Shown here piece by piece: positions 23,653-32,932 of a stretch of 64,000 nucleotides of DNA (positions are counted from its first letter, which is position 1; every line of letters starts with the position of its first letter). Origin of the DNA: Candidatus Tumulicola sp. (lineage in GTDB: Bacteria; Vulcanimicrobiota; Vulcanimicrobiia; Vulcanimicrobiales; Vulcanimicrobiaceae); the NCBI GenBank assembly GCA_036490475.1, contig DASXDT010000005.1, positions 682,001-746,000 on the forward strand, in the 5' to 3' direction. Below the pieces are notes generated by a model that was not told the DNA's origin, did no database searches, and saw only the letters and a list, made by a program, of their open reading frames with translations. The position numbers and the translations under genes were made by a program.

Positions 23653-25692
23653 ATGGCGAACGTCGATCGCCTGCGGAACGTCGCATTCGTCGGTCCGCAT
23701 CACGCCGGAAAGACCACGTTGGTCGAAGCGGTACTCGCAAAAACGGCGGCAATCTCGCGCCGCGGCTCCATCTCCGATGGAACGACCGTAACGGACCACG
23801 AGCCCGAAGATGTCGCGCACGTTCAGTCCACCAGCGTCGGGTTCGCACATTTTACCAGCGACGGCACCGACGTTACGATCGCAGACTGTCCCGGCTTCGT
23901 CGATTTTTTCGCCGAAACGAAAGCCGTGTTGCGCGGCGTCGATGCCGCGATTATCGTGATCGAAGCCGACCCGCAGCGCGTCGTACACGCCAAGGCGACG
24001 GTCGATTTCCTCGACTCGTTACGGTTGCCGCATCTGTTCGTCGTCAATAAAATGGATCGTCCGGGAGCGGATTTTCCCGGCACCCTCGCCGCGCTGCAAG
24101 ACGCCTACGGGCGCCACGTCGTCGCCGAACAGGTACCGATCGGCAGTTCCGAACAGTTCGCCGGCTATATCGACTTGGCCGAAATGAAGGCGTGGAACTT
24201 CGCCGACGGTTCCGAAACGGAGCGCCCGGTACCGCCAGATCTCGAGTCAACGGCACGCGAAACGCGCGGACAGTTGCTCGAAGCGATGGCCGACTTCGAC
24301 GATCACCTGATGGAAGAGTTGCTCGAGGGCGTCGATCCCGATGCCGAAGAAATCGAGCGCGATCTGTGCGACGAATGTTCGCACGATCAAATCATCCCGG
24401 TGGTGGTCGCTTCGGGTGCGACCGGTGCCGGAGTCGATGCACTCGTGCGTTCGATCGTGAAATGGTTTCCGTCGCCGGCCGCGGTTGAAAAGACCGATGT
24501 CGACGGCACTCCGATTACGCCGGACCCGGCCGGACCGGTCATCGCACAAGTCATCAAGACGTCGATCCATCCGCAAAGCGGAAAAGTGTCGATTGCGCGC
24601 GTGTACTCGGGCACCGTAAAGTCGGACGCGACGTTGTCGGATGCCAGCCGGGACGGCGAAAAAGTGCGGCTCGGTGGCTTATACCGCCTGCAAGGCAAAA
24701 AGCAAGAGCCCATTGCCGAAGCCGGACCGGGCAGCATCGTCGCGTTCGCTCGATTGGAAACCGTCGCCACCGGCGACACGCTCACGTCCGGCAGCGCTTC
24801 GACGCGCATGGCGCCGATCGCACCGGCCGAACCGGTGTTCGCGGCCGCGATCAAACCGAAAGATCGCATGGACGAAGCCAAAATCTCGCAGATGCTCGGA
24901 CGCATCGTCGACGAAGATCCGGCGTTACAATTGCGCCGCGCCGATGTGACGCACGAATTGTTGCTGCTGGGTGCGGGCGAACAGCACGTCTCGATCGCCA
25001 TCGAGCGCTTGGCGCGCAAATATAAGGTGGAAGTCGAAGTGGCGCCGCCGGCGATCCCCTATCTCGAAACGATTACGTCCAACACGGAAGTTCACTCCCG
25101 CTACAAACATCAAACCGGTGGACACGGGCAGTTCGGGGACGTCTGGCTCCGGTTCCAGCCGCGAGATCGCGGCGCCGGCGTCACGTTCGAAGACAAAATC
25201 GTCGGCGGCGTCGTGCCACGTCAGTTTATCCCGGCCGTCGAAAAAGGGGTGCGCGAAGCACTAGCGCACGGACCCAACGGAAATCCGATCACGGATCTGC
25301 ACGTAACGTTGTTCGACGGCGCATATCACGACGTCGACTCGAGCGAACAGTCGTTCAAAACCGCCGCCAGCATGGGCGTACGCGACGCGCTGCAAAAGTG
25401 CAGCCCGGTCGTGCTGGAGCCGATCGTCGCGGTCGAAGTGGAAGTCCCTAATAATTATACGTCGACCGTCATCCAGCAGCTCACCGGCAAACGCGGTCAA
25501 ATCCTTGGTATGAACCCGGCCATCGAGCGCCCGGGCTTCGACATCGTCGAAGCGTTCGTTCCGCAAGTCGAGCTGGCCCGATACATCACCGAACTGCGCA
25601 CCGCGACACAAGGGCTCGGCACGTATCGCTGGCGGCACGAACGCTACGACCCCGTCTCGAATCAGCGCGGCGCTTCGAAAGCAGCGGTATAA
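23653..25692 (+). CDS. Elongation factor G paralogue (EF-G2/FusA2-like)
   Basis: A 679-residue translational GTPase with all five EF-G domains. The P-loop is GPHHAGKT (residues 14-21), G3 is DCPGF and G4 is NKMD. Switch I lacks the usual RGITI motif (here HVQSTSV), as in the mycobacterial FusA2/EF-G2 subfamily, so this is probably a paralogue, not the main EF-G. The start has a textbook ribosome binding site (AGAGGAGG, about 23640-23647). Its role, such as ribosome recycling or stress translation, is not settled for the family. A main fusA would be expected elsewhere. Confidence 0.9.
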   Translation: MANVDRLRNVAFVGPHHAGKTTLVEAVLAKTAAISRRGSISDGTTVTDHEPEDVAHVQSTSVGFAHFTSDGTDVTIADCPGFVDFFAETKAVLRGVDAAIIVIEADPQRVVHAKATVDFLDSLRLPHLFVVNKMDRPGADFPGTLAALQDAYGRHVVAEQVPIGSSEQFAGYIDLAEMKAWNFADGSETERPVPPDLESTARETRGQLLEAMADFDDHLMEELLEGVDPDAEEIERDLCDECSHDQIIPVVVASGATGAGVDALVRSIVKWFPSPAAVEKTDVDGTPITPDPAGPVIAQVIKTSIHPQSGKVSIARVYSGTVKSDATLSDASRDGEKVRLGGLYRLQGKKQEPIAEAGPGSIVAFARLETVATGDTLTSGSASTRMAPIAPAEPVFAAAIKPKDRMDEAKISQMLGRIVDEDPALQLRRADVTHELLLLGAGEQHVSIAIERLARKYKVEVEVAPPAIPYLETITSNTEVHSRYKHQTGGHGQFGDVWLRFQPRDRGAGVTFEDKIVGGVVPRQFIPAVEKGVREALAHGPNGNPITDLHVTLFDGAYHDVDSSEQSFKTAASMGVRDALQKCSPVVLEPIVAVEVEVPNNYTSTVIQQLTGKRGQILGMNPAIERPGFDIVEAFVPQVELARYITELRTATQGLGTYRWRHERYDPVSNQRGASKAAV

Positions 25693-25699
25693 CACGACC

Positions 25700-27337
25700 G
25701 TGAAGATACTCCGAAACACGCTCGCGGCGGTTGCGACGCTCGCCGTGGCATGCGCCTGTAGCAAAACCGGTGGAACCGAAAGCGGCGGCCGCCACTCGTG
25801 GACGAAACCCGGCGAATTGCGCATTGCGATTCAACAAGATTCGAAAAACTTGAACCCGCTGCTCAACTCGAACACGACCGACGGCTTCCTAGCGTTTTTG
25901 ATGTTCGAACCGTTGCTCTCGGCCGACGATAAGGGCAACCCGGTTCCGGTGCTCGCGACGAAAGTCCCGACCATCGAGAATGGTGGAATCGCTCGCAACG
26001 GCCTAACCATCACCTATCATCTGCGCAAAGACGTGAAGTGGAGCGATGGCGTTCCCGTGACGGCTAAAGACGTTAAGTGGTCGTGGCAAGCGCTCATGAA
26101 CCCGAATAACAACGTCGTTTCGCGCCACGGCTACGATTTTATCGCGTCGATCGATACGCCCGATCAATATACGGCCGTCGTCCATCTCAAGCGCCCGTTT
26201 GCGCCTTTCGTCAATACGTTTTTTGCCATGAGCGATCAGCCGTTTCCGGTCGCCCCCGAACACGTACTTTCCAAATATCCGAACATGAATCAGATTCCGT
26301 TCGATTCGGCCCCGACCGTCAGCGACGGACCTTTCAAATTCGTCGAGTGGTCGCACGGCGATCGTATCGAGCTGGCGCGGAACGACGCGTTCTTTATGGG
26401 ACCTCCCAAGCTCGACAAGATCAACATCAAAATCGTGCCCGACGAGAACACCAGCGTTAATTTGCTCCGCACGCACTCGGTCGACTACATGTTCCAAGCC
26501 TCGCCGAACACGTATCCGGCACTGCAAACGTTGAGCGACGTCAAACTCGATTTCGTCAACGTCAACGGCTACGAGTCGGTACAGCTCAACGTGCAGAGCT
26601 CGCAGCTCAAGGATCCGCGTGTTCGGGAGGCCATCGCGCTATCGCTCGACAAGCCGCAACTGGTCGCGACGCTCGCGCACGGCGTGATGAAAACGGCAAC
26701 CGAAGACATTCCCGACTGGATGTGGGCGTTCAATCCGAGCGTCCATTCGTATCCGCACGATCCGGTTCGCGCGCGTTTCTTGCTGCGCGAAGCCGGCTGG
26801 AGTCCGGGCGCCGACGGCATCATGCAAAAGAACGGCATTCCGATGGATCTGGTGATCGTCACCAACAACTCCAACGCGACGCGTCGCGAGGGTAGCCTTC
26901 AGGTGCAAGCGATGCTCAAGCAATCCGGAATCGGCAGCACTATTAAAAGCTATGCCGGAGACGTGCTATTCGCACCGGCCGGCATGGGCGGAATCCTGCA
27001 GCTCGGTAAGTTCGATCTGTCCATCGCCGGCTGGTACGCGGGAATCGACCCCGACAACAGCTCGCAGTATATGTGCGAAAACATTCCGCCGGGCGGCTAC
27101 AATTACTCGCGCTACTGCAATCCCGACATGCAAGCGGCGCAGACTGCCGCCCTAACGCATTACGATCGCGCCTCGCGGCGCGCGGCCTACTTCCGCATCC
27201 AGGAGCTGCTGGCGCGTGATAACCCGCAAATCTTCTTCTGGTGGACCCGCCAAGTCGAGCCGATCAACGTCGACTTCAAGGGGTTCGATCCGAACCCGGT
27301 CGTCGAATCGTGGAACGCGTGGCAATGGAGCATCTAG
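25700..27337 (+). CDS. Peptide/oligopeptide ABC transporter substrate-binding lipoprotein
   Basis: A 545-residue family 5 (DppA/OppA-like) solute-binding protein. It has a signal peptide ending in a lipobox-like AVAC (Cys18), so it is probably lipid-anchored outside the membrane. Family features: LRIAIQQDSKNLNPLLNSN, the YHLRKDVKWSDGVPVTAKDV segment and a C-terminal SWNAWQW. GTG start. No permease or ATPase genes are adjacent, so the transporter core lies elsewhere or is shared. pyrE begins inside its last codons. Confidence 0.9.
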   Translation: MKILRNTLAAVATLAVACACSKTGGTESGGRHSWTKPGELRIAIQQDSKNLNPLLNSNTTDGFLAFLMFEPLLSADDKGNPVPVLATKVPTIENGGIARNGLTITYHLRKDVKWSDGVPVTAKDVKWSWQALMNPNNNVVSRHGYDFIASIDTPDQYTAVVHLKRPFAPFVNTFFAMSDQPFPVAPEHVLSKYPNMNQIPFDSAPTVSDGPFKFVEWSHGDRIELARNDAFFMGPPKLDKINIKIVPDENTSVNLLRTHSVDYMFQASPNTYPALQTLSDVKLDFVNVNGYESVQLNVQSSQLKDPRVREAIALSLDKPQLVATLAHGVMKTATEDIPDWMWAFNPSVHSYPHDPVRARFLLREAGWSPGADGIMQKNGIPMDLVIVTNNSNATRREGSLQVQAMLKQSGIGSTIKSYAGDVLFAPAGMGGILQLGKFDLSIAGWYAGIDPDNSSQYMCENIPPGGYNYSRYCNPDMQAAQTAALTHYDRASRRAAYFRIQELLARDNPQIFFWWTRQVEPINVDFKGFDPNPVVESWNAWQWSI

Positions 27338-27879
27338 GCCCGCGCGAACGAACGTCGGCCACCCATCCAGAATTGGTGTGGCTTCGTAAGACGATCGTCG
27401 AGCGAGCCCTGACCCGCGGCGACTATCTGTTATCGGGGGGCATTCGCAGCGACTATTATATCGACAAGTTTAGCTTGTTTTCCGAGCCGCACGTCCTGCG
27501 GCGGATCGCACGGCTGTTCACGCCGATCGTCAGCGAAATCAATCCCGATATCATCGGCGGAACGGAGTTAGGCGGCGTCGTGATCGCTACCGCGGTTTCG
27601 TCCCTGTGCAACATTCCGATGATCGCCGTCCGCAAGCAACCTAAGGGCTACGGGGCGTTCGCCGACGAGTACGTCGAAGGGCCGTATTCTTCCGGGCAGC
27701 ACGTGCTGTTACTCGAGGACGTGGTGACCAACGGGCGCGAGGTATTGACCGCAGCGCGCCGTCTCGAGGAGCTCGGCTTGCGCGTGACGCCATACGCAGT
27801 CATCAGCCGCGGCCTGGCGCCGGTGAACGCGCTGATCGCGTTTTCGCTCCCCAGCAGCGACGCAAAAACCGAGAATTAA
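27325..27879 (+). CDS. pyrE: Orotate phosphoribosyltransferase PyrE
   Basis: 184 residues; transfers phosphoribosyl from PRPP to orotate in pyrimidine synthesis. The PRPP loop is VLLLEDVVTNGREVL and the substrate loop region (VRKQPKGYGAFADEYVEG) is typical of OPRTs. ATG 27325 lies inside the 3' end of the peptide-binding protein gene and is the most reasonable start. The stop overlaps the convergent hydrolase by 4 bases. No other pyr genes are adjacent. Confidence 0.88.
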   Translation: MEHLGPRERTSATHPELVWLRKTIVERALTRGDYLLSGGIRSDYYIDKFSLFSEPHVLRRIARLFTPIVSEINPDIIGGTELGGVVIATAVSSLCNIPMIAVRKQPKGYGAFADEYVEGPYSSGQHVLLLEDVVTNGREVLTAARRLEELGLRVTPYAVISRGLAPVNALIAFSLPSSDAKTEN

Positions 27880-28664
27880 AGAAGGCCAACGCCTCCGAGC
27901 GCAACCTCGAACCCGTCGTCGACGATGGTTATGGGGCCGTCGAAGGCGCCTGCCGCGTGCCTTCTCAACTGCTCCGCCGCGCATTCGGCCGGGTAATGCG
28001 TCAGGGCCAATGCCCGCACGCCGGCCGCGGTAGCGATCTCACCCGCTTCACGAGCGCAAAGATGTCCGCGTGGCGCGTCCTCGACGCCGGTGCCGAGCGT
28101 CGCTTCGCATAAAAAAAGATCGACGTCGCGCGCTAGACCTACGAGTTCGTCGCACGGGGCGCTGTCGCCGGAATACGTCAGCGTCGCACCGCGCGATTCC
28201 GCTCGGACGGCGAACGCATCGATGTAATGACGAACTCGCGCAAATCGCAAACCGATCTCGCCCACCGTAAGCGACGTCGATTCGCCGTATTCGCGGATGT
28301 CGAACCCAGCCAAGAATTCGCTTCGCCCCTCGCGTGCGAAGGCCACGCAAACCCGCTGCAAGACGTCGCTTCCGCCGGGCGGCAGCCAGAGTGGGAGTGG
28401 GGCCGATCGCAGCGACGGCCCATACGTCAATCCGTAGCGCAACGGAATAACGTCGAGGAAATGATCGGCGTGCATGTGTGTAATGACGACCGCATCGAGC
28501 GCCGCATAATCCATCGCCGTTCGCAAGGCCGAAATCGCACCGCTACCGGCGTCCAATACGATCGACGTTGCGGCGGCTCGCAGTAGATACGAACTGCACG
28601 CGCGTCCCGGGCGCGGAACCGACGGACTCGACCCGAGGACGCGCAGGCGCAGTCCACCGGTCAC
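27876..28664 (-). CDS. RNase Z-like metallo-beta-lactamase hydrolase
   Basis: A 262-residue MBL-fold protein of the RNase Z/arylsulfatase-like subgroup: N-terminal GSSPSVPRPGRACSSYLL, the zinc motif THMHADHFLD at about residues 62-71, then TYSGDSAP, and His residues in RGHLCAREAG and LTHYP. GTG 28664 is the start because it overlaps the upstream peroxiredoxin stop (GTGA). It lacks the length and exosite of a full tRNase Z, so the substrate may be another phosphodiester or ester. Confidence 0.82.
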   Translation of the reverse strand: MTGGLRLRVLGSSPSVPRPGRACSSYLLRAAATSIVLDAGSGAISALRTAMDYAALDAVVITHMHADHFLDVIPLRYGLTYGPSLRSAPLPLWLPPGGSDVLQRVCVAFAREGRSEFLAGFDIREYGESTSLTVGEIGLRFARVRHYIDAFAVRAESRGATLTYSGDSAPCDELVGLARDVDLFLCEATLGTGVEDAPRGHLCAREAGEIATAAGVRALALTHYPAECAAEQLRRHAAGAFDGPITIVDDGFEVALGGVGLL

Positions 28665-29116
28665 GCTAGCGACGCGAGCACCGCCTGCACGTGACCGACG
28701 ACTTTCACGTTCGGCCAGACCTTGACGATCGAACCGCCGGCGTCGATGACGAAGGTCGAACGCGCCAGACCCATCCGTTTTATACCGTACATCGTCTTCT
28801 CGACGATGACGCCGAACGCGTCGCACAACCGGGAATCCGTGTCGGCGATCAACGGATACGGGATGCCGTACTTCTTTTTGAACCGCTGGTGCGACTCGAC
28901 CGAATCGCGGCTGACGCCGACGATCGTCGCGCCGCGCCGTTCGAACTCGTCGAACGCGTCGCGAAACTGTGCGGCTTCGCTGGTGCAGCCCGGCGTATCG
29001 TCCTTGGGATAGAAATACAACACCAGCGTACCCGCGGCCAAATCGGTCGTCGACAGATGACGGCCCGCGTCATCGACGACGTCGAGCTTGGGCAATCGGT
29101 CTCCAGCTTGCAGCAT
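28661..29116 (-). CDS. bcp: Thiol peroxidase, Bcp/PrxQ type
   Basis: A 151-residue peroxiredoxin that reduces peroxides in the cytoplasm. The peroxidatic cysteine is Cys44 in DDTPGCTSEA. The resolving cysteine found five residues later in many Bcp proteins is absent (AQFRD follows), so it should work as a 1-Cys enzyme or resolve with a partner thiol. Overlaps the following MBL hydrolase gene; preceded on the same strand, 12 bases away, by the RCK membrane protein gene. Confidence 0.93.
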   Translation of the reverse strand: MLQAGDRLPKLDVVDDAGRHLSTTDLAAGTLVLYFYPKDDTPGCTSEAAQFRDAFDEFERRGATIVGVSRDSVESHQRFKKKYGIPYPLIADTDSRLCDAFGVIVEKTMYGIKRMGLARSTFVIDAGGSIVKVWPNVKVVGHVQAVLASLA

Positions 29117-29128
29117 ACGTGAGAAACT

Positions 29129-31018
29129 CTACCTTCCTTCGATTGGCGAAACCGGCTGTGCGAACTGCTCGAGCGGAACGAGAAACAGCAGCCGGTCGCC
29201 GGGCTCGACTTGGTCGCGAAATCCGCGTATCGCAACCGCTTCTCCGGAGGCGTCCGCGTTCCGCCGCCACACATACAGCGGAACCCATTGAACGCGATAG
29301 CCGGGCCGCTCGGGCGGTGCGGGCGGCGGAACGTTGTTCGCATCTTGTACCCGCTCGGCTAGTTGAAACGACGCTGGGCCGTTCGGCCCGTCGAGATCGA
29401 ATCGTCCGCGCGTGCTTTCGAAGCGCGCCAATCCGGCGATCGTCGCCGCCGTCAGTTCTGTGGTCGAAAACGATGCAATACCGAAATGCCGGTCGATCGA
29501 ACGCCCGAACGCAAGATCGTCGATGCGCAGCACGATGCCGAGGTCGTCGTCGCCCGGCGTACGCTGTCGCGAACGCGCGCCCAAAGCCGCTTCCAAATTC
29601 GCAGTATCGCTGTTCGTGACGCCGACCAGTCCGAGCGCACGCTCGGGCGAACACAGCGCGATCGTTTCGTCGTTGGTCGCATCCCCCGTGAGCAGATCGA
29701 TCTTGCGATCGCGCGCCATCTCGATGAGGACGCTATCGGGCGACTTTTCTACCACCACCACGCGTTCGCCCAACCGGCGCAGATACTCGATCACCAACGT
29801 TCCGACGTTGCCCGCGCCGCACACGATCACGTGGCCGGTGCGGTGAATCCGGCGCAAGCCTTGCGTACGCCGTTCCGATGCGGCATTCAGACCCGACGTC
29901 ACCGAAGCGGTAAAGATCGCCACCAGGACGAGTCCCGCCAACGTGACGCTTACCGCTGCGGCCATCTCGCCGATCTGCCACAGCGCGACGTTGCCCGGCG
30001 CGCTGCAGTCGCTGCACAGGTTGACGTCGGGGGACCCCTCCATCATCGTCAGCACGTAATACGCAACGCCCCACACGTTCCAATGCGTCGCAGCGGCAAA
30101 GATGACCACAAAGGTCGCAAACGCGCCGAGCGCCATCAATGCTGCGGTACGCAACACCGGTTCCACGCGCCGTATCGACGTTGCGGCCTCGTGAACACGG
30201 GAAGCGAAGCGGCGGCCGGCGGCCCCGGCGCGCACCGTGCGTTTACGTTTGGCATAGCGCACCGGCCCGAAGAGCGTCAGCTGGTCGCCGGCCGTTAACG
30301 GACGCTCTAGGAGAGCGGTGTCGTCGTCGGAATCCGCACCGCGGCACGCATACGGTGGGCGTCCGTCGATCGAAATCACCCGCGACCGCAGATGGCTTTC
30401 GGCCTGCGCGACGGTCATGCCATCGACGCCGACATCGCCGGCCGTGCGCCGCGAAAATGCGAATAGATCGTACGCTTCGCCCGTGCCGGCGGCGTTGGAT
30501 TCCAGCGTTGGAAAGCGGAGCGCGTAGAAACACGATGGTTCGACGGCCGCCGCGGCATACGTGGCCGCCGCATGCGCTGCCGGCGAGATCACGGTGCAGT
30601 TGAATTTTAACCCGTCCTGGATTTTGCGGCCGAGCACCGGGTTGAACTGGCGGAGCGTGATTCGGACTCGGTCGTCGATATCGCGCGCCAGCAGCGAAAC
30701 GCGCAAATTCAGCCGATCGTCATCGGAAACGGCAACCAGCGCGCACTGCGGAGCGTCCGATTCGGCGCCCGGCGCGTGCAGCCCGGCGCGTTCGAGCGTG
30801 GCCGAATCCAGCGGATCGGCGTCGATGCGCGAAAACGCAGCGTCACCGAATCGCCGGAGCAATGCGTCGGCGTGGCGTTGTAAAAACGCTTCCTCACGAG
30901 GATCGGCGGCCTTCCACACCAACGTTACGGCGTGACCTGCAGTCTTCAATATTTCGCTGCAGATCTCGAACGCGAGGTAGTCGCCGCCCACGACGATAAT
31001 TAACGCCCGGGACGCCAT
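29129..31018 (-). CDS. RCK-membrane-RCK protein (TrkA-N, ion-channel-like)
   Basis: 629 residues. An N-terminal Rossmann domain (IIVVGGDYLAFEI; ~1-230), a central membrane part with a helix at ~286-310, a pore-loop-like stretch containing two Cys, and a second helix at ~351-373, then a second TrkA-N/RCK domain beginning HVIVCGAGNVG at ~392. This resembles Castor/Pollux or RCK-gated ion channels, but the usual K+ filter TVGYG is absent (MMEGSPDVN in that place), so selectivity is unclear. NAD or nucleotide binding is likely at both RCK domains. It starts 2 bases from the divergent methyltransferase. Confidence 0.8.
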   Translation of the reverse strand: MASRALIIVVGGDYLAFEICSEILKTAGHAVTLVWKAADPREEAFLQRHADALLRRFGDAAFSRIDADPLDSATLERAGLHAPGAESDAPQCALVAVSDDDRLNLRVSLLARDIDDRVRITLRQFNPVLGRKIQDGLKFNCTVISPAAHAAATYAAAAVEPSCFYALRFPTLESNAAGTGEAYDLFAFSRRTAGDVGVDGMTVAQAESHLRSRVISIDGRPPYACRGADSDDDTALLERPLTAGDQLTLFGPVRYAKRKRTVRAGAAGRRFASRVHEAATSIRRVEPVLRTAALMALGAFATFVVIFAAATHWNVWGVAYYVLTMMEGSPDVNLCSDCSAPGNVALWQIGEMAAAVSVTLAGLVLVAIFTASVTSGLNAASERRTQGLRRIHRTGHVIVCGAGNVGTLVIEYLRRLGERVVVVEKSPDSVLIEMARDRKIDLLTGDATNDETIALCSPERALGLVGVTNSDTANLEAALGARSRQRTPGDDDLGIVLRIDDLAFGRSIDRHFGIASFSTTELTAATIAGLARFESTRGRFDLDGPNGPASFQLAERVQDANNVPPPAPPERPGYRVQWVPLYVWRRNADASGEAVAIRGFRDQVEPGDRLLFLVPLEQFAQPVSPIEGR

Positions 31019-31020
31019 TT

Positions 31021-31617
31021 ATGGATACTTCGCCGCACGACCGCTCCATCCGGCCGCCTCATCCGCTGGCCGTCGAGCTCGCCGGACGCCTGCGTGGCGT
31101 TCCGCACGCGCACGTTCTCGATTATTGCACTGGAAGCGGACGCAATGCGAGATGGCTGGAGCGTGCGGGGTTCTCGGTCGCGATTGTGTCCGACGACGAA
31201 GCACCGGCCTTCGACCGAACCGATCCGCACCCGTCATACGACGGCATCGTCGCATCGCACGGTCTGCTGCACGGCATCGCGACCGCAATGCCCGGATGCG
31301 TCGCGCGCTTAGCACGAAGATTGCGGCCCGGCGGATGGATGTGCGCGACGTTCGGCTCGACCCACGACAAGCGTTTTGGTGTGGGAGAGCGTCTCGGCGA
31401 TGCGACGTTCGCGCCGCTTGACGGGGACGAAGCCGGCGTCGCGCACGCCTACTTCGACGAACCTTTCTTACGCACGATGCTCGACGCATATTTCGACATC
31501 GCCGTGCTGGATCGGCACGACGCAGTGCAAACCGCCGGACGATGGGCGCACTCGCAGCCGCTAACCGGCGCGGTGCATTGGTTTTTTGTGGGAAGCGTGC
31601 GCGAGCGGGAGCGCTAG
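31021..31617 (+). CDS. Class I SAM-dependent methyltransferase
   Basis: A 198-residue Rossmann-fold methyltransferase. Motif I is VLDYCTGSGRNARWL; the rest of the core (GLLHG, LARRLRPGGWMCATFG) fits the Tellurite-resistance/UbiE-like group. Substrate unknown. Its ATG lies 2 bases from the divergent ATG of the RCK protein, so its promoter must lie inside that gene. The 3' end overlaps the rhodanese gene by 4 bases. Confidence 0.8.
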   Translation: MDTSPHDRSIRPPHPLAVELAGRLRGVPHAHVLDYCTGSGRNARWLERAGFSVAIVSDDEAPAFDRTDPHPSYDGIVASHGLLHGIATAMPGCVARLARRLRPGGWMCATFGSTHDKRFGVGERLGDATFAPLDGDEAGVAHAYFDEPFLRTMLDAYFDIAVLDRHDAVQTAGRWAHSQPLTGAVHWFFVGSVRERER

Positions 31618-31940
31618 TAGCGCGCGATCGACGGATCGACGCGTTGCGCGTACGATTCGATACCGCCGGTGAGATTGTAGACATCGGGCCGTCCGATACC
31701 GGTAAGATACTCCGCGACCATGGTCGACCGTGTTCCGTGGTGGCACATTACCACGATCGGAACGCCTGACGGCAGCTCGTCGATACGTTCGATCAGTTGT
31801 CCCATGGGGATCCAGGTGGCGCCATCGAGCGACGCTGCTTTCAGTTCGCCTGCTTCGCGAATATCCAGCAGTACGTGAGGATTGCGCTGCTCGCGCCACT
31901 CACCAAACGTCGCGACGTCGAGTTCGCGCATTTCGTTCAC
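31614..31940 (-). CDS. Rhodanese-domain sulfurtransferase in the thiazole operon
   Basis: A 108-residue single-domain rhodanese. The active-site loop is CHHGTRS with Cys66, suited to carry a persulfide. GTG 31940 follows the thiG stop by one base and has GGAG upstream, so it is favoured over ATG 31931. Position after thiS-thiG suggests it supplies sulfur for the ThiS thiocarboxylate. ThiF, the usual ThiS adenylating enzyme, is not in the cluster. Confidence 0.88.
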   Translation of the reverse strand: MNEMRELDVATFGEWREQRNPHVLLDIREAGELKAASLDGATWIPMGQLIERIDELPSGVPIVVMCHHGTRSTMVAEYLTGIGRPDVYNLTGGIESYAQRVDPSIARY

Positions 31941-31941
31941 G

Positions 31942-32727
31942 TTAGCGCTCCGGCGCGGCGATGAGGTCCTGCATCGGGCTGGACGCATTTGCGTACAGAC
32001 GCTTCGACATCCGTCCGGCCAGAAACGCCTCGCGTCCGGCTTTCACCGCATACTGCATCGCGCGCGCCATTCGCACCGGATCGCGTGCGGCCGCGATTCC
32101 GGTGTTCATCAACAGTCCGTCGACGCCCAACTCCATCGCGATGGCAGCATCCGACGCCGTACCGACGCCGGCATCGACGATCACCGGAACCTTGGCGCGC
32201 TCTTTGATGATCGCGATCGAATACGGATTGCATACACCCAAACCGCTGCCGATCGGCGCGGCCAACGGCATAACGGCCACGCATCCGGCGTCTTCCAACC
32301 GGCTGCATGCGACCGGATCGTCGCCGATATACGGTAGTACCGTAAATCCATCCGCCACCAGTCGTCGCGCCGCAGCGATCGTTTCGGTCGCGTCGGGATA
32401 CAGCGTTTGCGGATCGCCGATCACTTCGAGCTTGATCAAATTGGTTTCCAGCAGTTCGCGCGCGAGCTGCGCGGTCAGCACCGCTTCGTCGGCGGTGTAG
32501 CAGCCGGCGGTATTCGGCAAGATCGTCATGCGCGAACGATCGATGTAGTCGAGCATCGACTTCCCGCTTGCGTCGTCTAAATTAATCCGGCGAATGGCGA
32601 CGGTCACCATCTCGGCGCCGCTGGCTTCATGCGCGGCTTGCATGGCCGCCATCGACGGATACTTTCCGGTACCGACGATCAGCCGCGATTCCAATCGATA
32701 CGATCCGAGTACCAGCGTGTCGCTCAC
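31942..32727 (-). CDS. thiG: Thiazole synthase ThiG
   Basis: A 261-residue TIM-barrel enzyme that builds the thiamine thiazole from deoxyxylulose phosphate, dehydroglycine and ThiS-carried sulfur. The Schiff-base lysine is Lys99 ([10 protein letters not shown]); other family segments include [13 protein letters not shown] and [12 protein letters not shown]. It begins one base after thiS ends. Product would serve thiamine pyrophosphate, used by the E1 enzymes encoded at 40-43 kb. Confidence 0.96.
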   Translation of the reverse strand: MSDTLVLGSYRLESRLIVGTGKYPSMAAMQAAHEASGAEMVTVAIRRINLDDASGKSMLDYIDRSRMTILPNTAGCYTADEAVLTAQLARELLETNLIKLEVIGDPQTLYPDATETIAAARRLVADGFTVLPYIGDDPVACSRLEDAGCVAVMPLAAPIGSGLGVCNPYSIAIIKERAKVPVIVDAGVGTASDAAIAMELGVDGLLMNTGIAAARDPVRMARAMQYAVKAGREAFLAGRMSKRLYANASSPMQDLIAAPER

Positions 32728-32728
32728 G

Positions 32729-32929
32729 TTAACCGCCCGCCACCGCTTTGATGATTTCGATGCGATCCCCGTCTACCAATACGTGCGACGCATAATCGCC
32801 ACGCCGCACGACGGAGTCGTTCTTTGCGACGGCGATTCCAGCCGAAGGCGTTCCCAACTCATCCAGGAGCGAGGCGAGCGTCGATCCCGCCGGCAGGTCG
32901 CGCGGTTCCCCGTTAATCGTGGCTTTCAC
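32729..32929 (-). CDS. thiS: Sulfur carrier protein ThiS
   Basis: A 66-residue ubiquitin-like protein ending in the required Gly-Gly (KAVAGG), which is thiocarboxylated to donate sulfur to ThiG. Sits between thiO and thiG with gaps of 3 and 1 bases, the normal thiOSG order. Confidence 0.95.
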   Translation of the reverse strand: MKATINGEPRDLPAGSTLASLLDELGTPSAGIAVAKNDSVVRRGDYASHVLVDGDRIEIIKAVAGG

Positions 32930-32932
32930 GCA

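Noticed and set aside
22713-23988. Long minus-strand ORFs opposite the PHP tail and EF-G start
   Set aside because: Low-complexity Ala/Gly/Arg translations are the mirror of the Lys/Ala/Pro tail; the plus-strand genes account for the region.
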